This document shows, one piece after another, positions 28,400 to 38,000 of a stretch of 64,000 nucleotides of DNA (the first letter of the stretch is position 1; every line of letters begins with the position of its first letter). The DNA comes from Setaria digitata (Eukaryota; Nematoda; Chromadorea; Rhabditida; Setariidae): contig RCAB01000024.1 in NCBI GenBank assembly GCA_003640385.1, positions 264,182 through 328,181 of the forward strand, given 5' to 3'. Below the pieces are notes generated by a model. The model did no database searches and was not told the origin of the DNA. It saw only the letters and a program-made list of their open reading frames with translations. The position numbers and the translations under genes are program-made.

Positions 28400-28610
28400 C
28401 TATCTGGTGATATCAACAGCACCATCAAACTGTGATAACGGTTTCAAATATTCACGATAATTATGAATCTTAATGCAGCACGAAATCCATGACCTTAAGA
28501 ATAATCATTCAGAAACCAGACTACGGTAGTCATGACATGTTTAGACAACACACCTTGGGAACAGGTAAACCAGGTGGAGTAAAAGGAAAATATGTCTTCC
28601 CGATGGGCAT
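28400..28610 (-). CDS. Possible 41-residue protein, two exons
   Basis: Exon 28610-28554 begins with ATG and reads MPIGKTYFPFTPPGLPVPK, ending at a GTGTGT donor. A phase-0 acceptor (GCATTAAG) leads to exon 28468-28400, reading IHNYREYLKPLSQFDGAVDI and ending at TAG. A TCGTCCAG acceptor lies seven bases upstream of the ATG, as in trans-spliced genes. Composition is protein-like and the two halves join cleanly, but length is small and I recognise no family. A competing acceptor (TTCTTAAG, exon from 28498) would give only 26 residues. It sits on the VAC14 strand and is divergent from the LRR gene. Confidence 0.35.
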
Positions 28611-28969
28611 TTTACGGCTGGACGACGAAGAATGACAGTCAAATTCTCAGTTCAAATGGAGGGCGGGAAGTATGTTTTGCGTACGGATGCTGATCTTCCG
28701 GTCAATGGTTTGTAGTTTTGTTTGGGCTTTTGGAGTTCCTGTTCGCTTTTCCGTCGACTTGTGTATGATAAGGAAAGAGCAGACGATTTGTGAGTGACCT
28801 TTAACTCTGTTAATCCATTGCAGTTACTGTTAAATAGCTTTAGGTCTGGGATAATTCGAATGTCTATAACGATATGGATGATGGGGGAAGTGGTTGTACG
28901 GGTGCGCAAGCTATGGTCGCTTCAAGGTTGCACTCATATTTTTTTACTTAATAGCTCGGAGTTTTCCGG
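28611..28969. promoter_or_regulatory. Divergent promoter region upstream of LRR gene
   Basis: About 360 bp lie between the small minus-strand gene and the LRR gene start. A TTACTTAATAG acceptor-like site sits 15 nt before the LRR ATG and may be a trans-splice site. Promoter role is inferred from position. Confidence 0.4.
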
Positions 28970-31900
28970 ATGTCTCACTGTGCACTACATTGCAGCTCCT
29001 CCACGGGCAGTGCTGAGGAATGTGAGGCATTATTCACCCAATCTTTCGTCGATTTGTCCAATCAGCAATTGGAAAAACTGTCAGGCTTGCGCCAAAATTA
29101 CCCACAAGTGGGAGTGATGAACCTTTCGCATAACCAGTTCAAATTCATCAACAACTTATCGAGATTCACTACTTGTCATGAGATAAGTTTTTTTTTTATT
29201 CTAGCCTGTTTCTGATATTTTTTACAAGTGTGTAAAACAAGACATCTATTATATGGGGAATCGAACCCCAGCCCTCTCCCCATGCTAAGGGAGCGCTCCA
29301 CCCCTGAGCTATATTCCGTTTATATGTATATATATCTATATGTCGAGCTTTTGTAAGTATACATACCACTATACTTGTAAAGTTCTTTGAGTTCGGTCCA
29401 ATCTACAAAGTCGTAGATCAGTTTCTAGTGATAAATAGGCACTGATTACTGAGCTGTTTTGCTAAACCTGAGTTTACTCTATAATTTGCTTGAAATTTTT
29501 GTTGCAGATGAATGTCAGTTTCAATGCACTGGAACGATTTTCGAGTTTTTTGCCGCTTGCTGATGTCTTAAAACACCTCGACATTTCACACAATGTTTTG
29601 AGCAATTGTGATAATTTAGCAGCACTGACGAAGTTGGTCTGGCTTGACGCAGCCTATAATCGTATTCAGGTCTCGATTTCTTTTTAACATTTTCCACTAT
29701 CTTCCTGTGTGATTGACTTTTATTACTTGATGTAGATGGCAAACGTTTAGGTTCTTCCATTATTGGATCGACTTACATACTTGACTTACCTGAATATTTC
29801 AAATAACCAACTTTGTGCTTTGCCGAATCTGAGCAAATTACTTGTTCTGAAAACTCTCAATCTGAATAACAATGAAATCAGCACTCTAAATGAACTTCAT
29901 CGAACAATGCCACAGTGTCTGCAAGAGCTGGATATTGGTGCTAATATGATTACAGATTTGCGCGAGGTTTTAATTGGCATTATTTTCATTTTCTAGAAGT
30001 TATAGTGCTTTATACTATATAACTCGTAACATTGGGTGAGGATACAATATTGACGCTATTGATTTTTAAATTCTGACTATAGTTGTTCTTGTAGGCCCAG
30101 TATTTGTTTTGTCTGAAGAACATACGGTCTATAGTATTTGCGGAAAATCCTTGCGTTCGTTTGGAAGGTCGCACCTTTTGTTATCGCCCATACCTTTATT
30201 GCTGCTGCTTGGAACGGCTTCAGATCGTTGATAACAAAGAACTAAGTGAAACTGAAATCATTAAAGGTATTATCTTCAACTCACTGTCAAACATTAAGAA
30301 AGAATTTTAACTCTATCAACATTTCGTATTTTATGATTTGTTATATTCTTTTTAGTTCTCTGGATTGAAATTAGTCTAGGTAATTACAATGAAACATTTC
30401 TTTGATACTTACTATGTTTTTATAAAATATTTCATTGTTTTTGGCGGAGTTTGTTAAACAAGAAAAAATATATACATCCTAGCCATCAGTTTCAAGTAAT
30501 TGTTTTAGGTGAAGAATTACATACTCATGCAAAAGTACGACGAATGGAAACGCATGCTCAATTATGTGCTTACCTTGAGAAGGAATGTCCGGAAGATTGC
30601 CATTACTCATTTTCATCAGATGACAATCATTTGATGAAAGTAATTTCAACCTTAAAATACCAATATAACTTGCTTTCAACTTCGGAGAGTTTCAGAAATT
30701 AGTCTGTTTTATAGAATTTCTAAAGACATATACAGAGGTAGTCATTTTATGCTCAGTTTACTGCAGGTTTTAAAAAAAAGGCGCGAATACACTTCACGAC
30801 TTAGGGATGATACAACTAGTGAAGAATCAATGACCGTTTCACCATATAGAGAATGGTTGTCCAGATCTGCTTCCTCTATACCTAGTCGTTTCGAATGTAA
30901 TAGTTACACCACAGGACAAAAGGAAAGTTGTGCTCAAGTTCATCTTCGTGATTTGTCATCTCTACCAGCAAAGTATGTTACATTTTTTTTTTTTTGTTTT
31001 ATTTTATAAGCGCTTTACATTTTTAATTCTTGTTGATCTCTCTTAAATCTTGTTTGAAAATTGGCTGGAAATATTTAGGTCCTAGTGCTTTTTCTCCACA
31101 ATATTTTCAAATACATAGTATTTGTTCCAGAATCAGTACACCCCCTACTTCTGCCAGCTCTAATATTTCATCTTCAACGGTTACATTATCGGCTCCATCA
31201 GTTTCCTGCTCTACTCGAGTAAGGTCTCGTATTCAGTGAGTTACCTTAAAATTTTTTATAAATTTTTTTGGTTTGCTCTTGTCCGACTAGCGTTAATACC
31301 AGCTGCAGGGGAAGACTCAATGATAAATCGCCTCAAGTTCTCAAAACGTCAACCGCCTCAAACAACACACCGAAACGAGTTGGTCACTCTAATTGGAGGT
31401 CTTTTTCAATAATATCTTTTGTGATCTTTTTTTTTTTTTTTTTTTTTTATTGTGAATGAGTTGAAGGTGTTTTGATGTTCGATAGTGACCAGTAGTCATA
31501 GACCTTTTAATTTCTTATTCCGTTGCTTTTACTTCGGTTTGCTGAATACATTCTACCTAGCACTTATCACAGTTTCTTATTCTCTAATTGGGATAAAAAA
31601 TTTGCAATGAATTTAAGCAGTGGAATAATGTTGCACAAAGTGTTTTCAGTGTTAGATATCAGAAATCATTCATGGGAAATGCTGTCAAAGTTCCGCCTAG
31701 TATACCAAAGGTTTGTAATTTAGCATATGTGCGCTTTTTGCAATTTGTCCCGAAAATTTAATTTGGTCATAACATAATATGAAATAACCCGGGCTTTTGG
31801 CTATAAGGTCTAAAAGTTTCGAGTAGTTTGAAAGCTAATTTTGTTTGACAGTAATGCATTTAAATTTAATACAGTGATAGAGAAAGGCAATGCGTGATTA

Positions 31901-33213
31901 TTTCTAATTGGTAGTGCCTTAATTATTTCTAGGTTGCTGGCTTCCATCTGAATCTTTTTCGTTTTCAGTTTTAAAAGTAAAAAGTCTTATGAAATGAAAA
32001 AAAGTCTTATGAAATGAAATACCGTTGTATGTGCTGGGCTGTATTAAATTTTGTCAATCTGCCAGGTTTCTGTTGTTTCTAAATCATCTGTGCAAAATCT
32101 TCGCTTCTGTTCCGCAGAAAACTTTGGAGAAATCTCATTTGTGAGCGCTCGTAAAGGCCGGGAATATACTAAGAAAGAGAAGGAAGCCGTTTTGTTTATT
32201 CAGGTATTTGGCTTTGTCTTTAAAAACTTATACAAATAGACGAAAAGTTTATCACTTCAGCATTTGTGTGATTTTCCACCATTTTTTTCTTAATTTCGGG
32301 TATTTTTATTTCTTGCAATACCGAAGTTTAGTCGTGGTGGAGGGGTGTGAAAATTCGACGACTATACCGAGTACCCTTTCTCGAAAGACGTATCCAGCGT
32401 TGTGAAACAATGCTTAGAGAAAAATCAGATGTAATATTGAAATTGAAAAAGAAGTTTTGCGATTTGGAACATGATATTGAAGCAGTTAAAACTGTTAATG
32501 GACAACAAGCCCTGTGGATTGCAAAAATGCAACAATTATTGACGGTAGGATTCAAAATACCGGTTTCAAACAATAGTGAGATTTCCAGACTAATTCTAGG
32601 GGAAGTATTATCCAGTTTATTATTCTTTGATTGAAATAATTTATTTTCATAGCAAATCACTGAAACATGTAGTGAGCGTCAGAGGTACATATTGAGCAAG
32701 TTGTTGCCAGTTCCTGATAAATTACAATATGTCCGAAAATCGGATACTGAAGTATTGTTACAGTGGCAGAATCGTCAGTGTCTGGAAAAACCAACAGGTT
32801 TGGTTTCATCATTGGTTTTTGTTGTTTCAATTTTAGTGTCACTGTAATGATAAGCTGCTACATTAAAAGAGCGTTTTTTGAATGTCTGCTGCAATTTTAA
32901 AAATATGAAATGTATTTCTAGGATATTTGATAACTGTGAATGGCCGTCCATGCGGAACAGTTAAGGGGATCCAAAAAAAAGCTATCATCACAGATTTGGA
33001 TCCATCAAAAGAGTCAGTGTAAGTAATTTAGTCACTACACTGCACTCCGGTGTTGCATGATGATCGCAACTAATCTTGCGATTATTGCTTTTCTCCATCT
33101 GCCTCTCCTAATCAAATTAAATTTTCAGTGTGAGATTGCAATGTGTCTTCAGTGAATTTACTGGAGAGGTATCAGAATGTTTAGTGATTCCTTCACACAA
33201 GCAGGTTTGTTAA
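28970..33213 (+). CDS. Leucine-rich-repeat / IQ-motif / FN3-like protein (CEP97-like layout)
   Basis: Fourteen exons: 28970-29182, 29508-29669, 29751-29966, 30095-30266, 30509-30639, 30767-30972, 31131-31235, 31291-31420, 31621-31710, 32066-32203, 32332-32544, 32653-32797, 32922-33018, 33129-33213. They give about 700 residues. SDS22-type LRRs fill the N-terminus (VMNLSHNQF, LKHLDISHNVL, YLNISNNQL, LKTLNLNNNEI, LQELDIGANMI), with a cap containing FAENPC. A serine-rich stretch follows, then an IQ motif formed across the exon 10/11 joint (FIQ + SWWRGVKIRRLYRV, about 519-535). A coiled coil (LKKKFCDLEHDIEAV) and an FN3-like domain from about residue 588 to the end (VLLQWQN, GYLITVNG, AIITDLDP, VRLQCVF) complete it. 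LRR then IQ recalls centrosomal CEP97 or LRRIQ proteins; the FN3-like end is not something I associate with them. The first donor is non-canonical (GAG|ATAAGT) and the exon 8/9 boundary is uncertain. A last exon at 33258-33299 instead of the VC-stop is possible. Confidence 0.8.
29246..29318 (-). tRNA. Degenerate tRNA-Ala(AGC)-like sequence, probable pseudogene
   Basis: On the minus strand a 73-nt cloverleaf can be drawn. The D-arm is GCTC/GAGC, the anticodon loop TTAGCAT reads AGC (Ala), and the T-arm is TGGGG-TTCGATT-CCCCA with five pairs. The acceptor stem is broken: CGGAATA against TATAATA pairs only in the inner three positions. The anticodon stem has one mismatch. A and B boxes are intact. 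It lies in intron 1 of the LRR gene, antisense to it. Confidence 0.65.
31981..32019. repeat. Tandem duplication, period 20, in LRR gene intron 9
   Basis: AAAGTCTTATGAAATGAAA occurs at 31981-31999 and again, identical, at 32001-32019, with a single A between. It is intronic. Confidence 0.9.
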
Positions 33214-35071
33214 CTTGAATCCTTAAGTTATGCATTTCGGGTATAATATTATTGCAGCTCAAATTGCCTCTTACAATTTTTAAGACACGTAATTTTTAGG
33301 AGACAGGTTGTCTAAATACAGTGAAGTAAAATCTATTCCAAGGCAGAATAAGTTTAATTTCGATTACCTCTGTTTGTTTAAACTTAATCTCCATTTAGTA
33401 TGAAATTCATCTGTTAAATTCTGTTTTTTGCAATACTTCTAGAGTTCGTGCGTTAACGTTAGTTACTTTTTACGACTTGTCTTGCTTCGAACTTTGTGCA
33501 GTTTCAATTTTTCGATATTTTCATTTACTTTATCTGATACACTTTCCGTTTTTTGATCTTTTGAAGCACATTTTTTCATTTCTCTTATTATTCCACCTAC
33601 AAATTTAAAGTATTTCTTCCGTATATTCCACTATAATCGAGATGTTTGATGTTATGTAGGAATAGTTAAAAAGCTTTATTTGCTGTTTTGCAATAGCTTT
33701 TTCTACCATAGCTATCTTATGGAAGAGAAAAAATGATGGTCGTTATGGCTTTAATTTTAAGGTATGCTGAATTCTTTACAGCTTCACTGCTTCCGTTCTT
33801 TGATGGTATATATATTTTGTCTTTCAGTTGGCCTCCCTTTACAAGCATCATCTCCTGTCTACAGTTTGGTTTGAAATTGCTTTATTATCATTAATTGAAT
33901 CCATTTCGTCCTTCCTGTTTTTCCATTTGCTGGATATTAATGCTTCCATGTTTTGATAATGTAATAACAGAGTGTTTCCTAACCTGATATATACATTCAC
34001 ATTGTTTTGAATAAATTTTAGCTACGGATGTGCAGCGGATTACTAACCCATCAGTGGATGCCATTAAAAGATTGATCTGACAAATTACAGTGTTATCAAG
34101 ACAAATTGATGTTTGTACAATTCTGCAGCGCATTTGACTCGGGAGGTTTTGCTCAACATATAAAACAAGCATGGCATTTCAAAAAATAAATAAATGGGCT
34201 GAAAGAGATTAGGTATTTTTTATTTATATCATTATATGGGAATCCGTGTAACAGCACTGTACATTTTTCCAGAACTAATCTTTCTCTAATCTTTTTATAC
34301 TTCCGTATATACTAGATTTTTTTTTAAATTCAATATTGCATAGGAAGACTTAGCTCTTCTTATCACTTTTGATTATTCTAAGAAATGAGTAAGTGATTTG
34401 AAAGGTTTACATACGAGTTTGGTTTCGTTACCGTTCGTAAGCTTTGTTTGTATCTTTACTGGTATGCGTGAAAGGGTGCTGTATAATTGTCCAGTAACAG
34501 TTCATAATGATAAGAGGAAACTGGAAAGGTGGGATGGGACTTAAGGAAGTAAGAGGAAGTGCTCTTTTCATGTTCAAGGAAAGTCGGTATTGTTTGTTTT
34601 TGATTGCAATTCAAATCGCGAAATTTATATCAGTTCGCACGATTACCAGGTCAATGCATATTTGGTGTGAAGTTTGAGGAAGTTTTCATGCAGCATCTGA
34701 TATTAATGAAGGTTCTAATAAATCCAGCACCTGACACGATCAATTTACAGGGATGAAAGCATAGCTGGGTTGCATAGTGAGTACTCCGGACTCTGGACGA
34801 TCGTAAAGCGACGTTTGAAACGTGACGTTTCACAGCGGCCAGAAAGAAATCCACTAGTTTGCATTTTTAATGATTGGGTTTTTGCGGTGGTGCTTGGTCT
34901 ATAAGTCATGGTTGCTAGTTTTTGACCTGAAGGTATCATGTTCAGAGTGGCTGCACTGACACCTTATAACATTTCCACTAGATACTGGAAACATTTCCAA
35001 GTAGTGAGGAACGGCTGTTGCAGGTTATTTCGTAGCATTTCTTCAGTTTTTTTTTTCCATGAATTTCCAGA
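33214..35071. other. Intergenic region between LRR gene and RING gene
   Basis: No gene is supported. It may include an alternative last LRR exon at 33258-33299. Upstream of the RING gene, 34811-34833 contains overlapping palindromes with a TGACGT (CRE-like) core. Other open frames are short. Confidence 0.5.
34811..34833. promoter_or_regulatory. Overlapping palindromes with CRE-like core
   Basis: ACGTTTGAAACGT (34811-34823) is an inverted repeat with one central base. It overlaps GTGACGTTTCAC (34822-34833), whose outer GTGA/TCAC halves pair and which contains TGACGT, the CRE half-site bound by bZIP factors. It lies about 240 bp upstream of the RING gene start. A regulatory role is inference only. 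Confidence 0.3.
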
Positions 35072-38000
35072 ATGCCACTAATAGCGGACGATTTGGATGT
35101 GAAGTATGGAGTGGTGGGTCAGAATGATGTGACTAACAAGAAGAAACGGCGGAAGTCGAAGGGAAGGACATTCGAAGTCGACTTCCCATTATATTCGAAT
35201 GGGCTAATTCAGTGGGTTACTGTAGTCTTGGTCCAGCAGAGACTACGGGATTTTTTGTCTCAAGAGAAATAAGCTTTAATGGGTCAAGAAAAATGGTTGC
35301 TGCCTTTTGTTCTTGAGAAAGTCCACTTCCTTGAACTAAGGTGTCGACCATTCCCTCTCACGATTGCGACACGTTAGTGCACTAGAATCTTGTTGTCTTA
35401 AATTCTCTGGAAGGAAAGCAATGTGTTTTGCTATTGACTTCGTATTTGTTTGTCACATCCTTCTGCATTTTTCATGTTCATAATGTGACTAAGGACAATC
35501 AAAATTATTTGCATTAATCTCTTTTAATAATAAACACATGTTTCAGATCATATGAATCTAACATTTGTAGTGACCCAGACAACCGAGAAGTTTTACCTGC
35601 GCATTTCGCTGACATGACTGAGGTGGAAAATGACTGTTCGGATGTAATTAATCAACTTTTACCTACCATCCGCGATGCTATGCAGTGAGCATTTATGGAA
35701 GCCCACAGCTACCGTTAGTTGTAGTGTAGGAAGAAAACTGTACATGAAAATATTAAATCGCTTATAGAGCCTTTTGGACCCGCTTTTTTTTTCATGCTCA
35801 TCAAAGCGATCTTGTAATGCTTTATTATGGTGGTATTTCTAGACACTTATATAATTTGAAATTGAAGAAAAAAAAACTTTTATATTCAGCAGTCCATACG
35901 ATCAATTTTCGAAATAGTAGAGGACTAATGACTTCAGTACTGTGATATCTAAGGATCATCTAAATCTTCTTGATTTCCAGGGAATTTTTATATAACGTGG
36001 GCAATCGTGTTTGCCAAATCGACGAAGTAGTGAATTTCTTAAAAATATCGGATATTGCATTGCAGTATAAACAGATGCTTAACTCCTTAAATAATGCACA
36101 ATTATGTAGGCTTTTCGAAAAGTTGAATGTGTTCCAAATATCTTATGAAGGCTCGAAGATGATCCTTCAAATGGCAAGTGGAGTTCCATTCTCATTTTAA
36201 TTGCATTTGACTTTGTTAGAATGCTGAAAGGCGCCAAGAAGGAAGGCTGTACAAAAAAAATTCTAACCCAGTAAGCACAGTTAATGTGCAATAAAAAATA
36301 AATTAGCATTTTCAGGTTGGTGAGCCATTCCAGCTATCGAACTCAGATACGGCTTTGTTACCAAGTATCTCATCTCTTTCTAATACTGGTAATGACCAGA
36401 TTTTGACGTTATTGAAGGATACTTTGAATAGCACTTCATCTGACGCTGATGCTCAAATTAAACCGCTCTCTGCAATTACAAATGATTTCACCAAGTATTT
36501 TTTTCCCGAGTTCATTTAGAAAATTCAAGCACCCTTTCCTGTGATGTTATTCAAATCTTCTTAGCAGATTATCTCAGCGATATTTAAATGGGACTGGAAC
36601 AGTAGGAACAGAACTTGATAATACAGTCACCGCTCACCACAAGGTTGCTGGAAGTACGATGATCCACAAGCGTTTATCTGCGGTAAATCCTTTCACCAGT
36701 TATGTTGCATACCGCCAAATTTTGGATTAGCGGATCACGGCTGTTATAAACTGATATAAACCGTAACATCTGATACGTAAAGTAAAATGATTAGTTTCAT
36801 ATCCGATAATAATAATGGTATAAAAACTATTGTAAAGTGAGTGTTGAATGCTTAAGACTTCACCACAAATATCCATTTGAATTTAATTTAGGATGAGTTA
36901 CTTGCCCAACAGAAGGGGGATATTTTTTATGATCAGAACGTCGAACTGATTGATCGAAAGCTGCCTTTACAAGATGCAAGGCTTCATTTAGAGTAAGGCT
37001 CTTTGCACATAATTATTTCTCTGCGAGGTGTTTTCAAAGCTTTTTCCCAATTATTTTATATTTTATTCATGTATTCTTAACTATGGATTTGACGATCTAA
37101 AAATTAAAGAACTTGTTCCATTTCGTAACATTTAGTTCGATAATCTATTCTCTCATACAAAGGAGATTTATGTCTATCTGTCATATGAATGAAATTTCAG
37201 AAGGAGATTTATAGAACAGAGGTTGAAGGATGTGGAAAAAAGGTACGAAGAGAGATTATCTTCTATCTCTTTAATGTTGAAAAAAGCGTATGTAAGTTAT
37301 CCATCGCTTTCAGATTCATTTTCTTAAGGATACTACTTTTTTTAACAGTAGGTGCATTTTGCATCTATAGTTCGTGTTCTCTTGGGCCTGATATTGTGTG
37401 AAAGAGTTTTATTGTTTATATTTGTTTTTCAGAAAGAAATATTAGATTTGCGCTTAGGGAAAGCGAAAGCATTAGCAAATAAAAGAATGGGACAAGCTGA
37501 GCTTGCTTTGAAACATGCTAATGTAATACATAATAGGTCAGCTATTTTGTTTGCATTTTTGTAGAATGTTACTGTTTCACTGTTGTACTACTTTTTTTTT
37601 TAAACGAACAGTGAAGAGTAGTTTTCCTTAAAAAAAAAAAAGTCTGTCAGGACTGAAATTCAACGTGAGAATTATTGACGGATTTGATTTAGGGACTAGT
37701 TATATACTGGCTTATCTGTATGCCTGCATTTTAATATTGTTTTCATATGTGTGTCGTTAAGTGTTATTTGTTAGTGAATTTGTGGAAACAAAATGTGCCT
37801 GTTACTGAATTGATATCTGACATGTCCTGTAGAATTCCAAAATTTCGTATGAACTAATTCTGCATATTCTACAAATCTCAATCGTATTTGACTCAATGAT
37901 TTTCCTTCCAGCATCTTAATTTGCCATAATTTTTAACGAAACAAATTCAGGTTCAAAGACTTCGAAGAAACTTGAACCATGAAACGTGTGTTGCTTGCTG

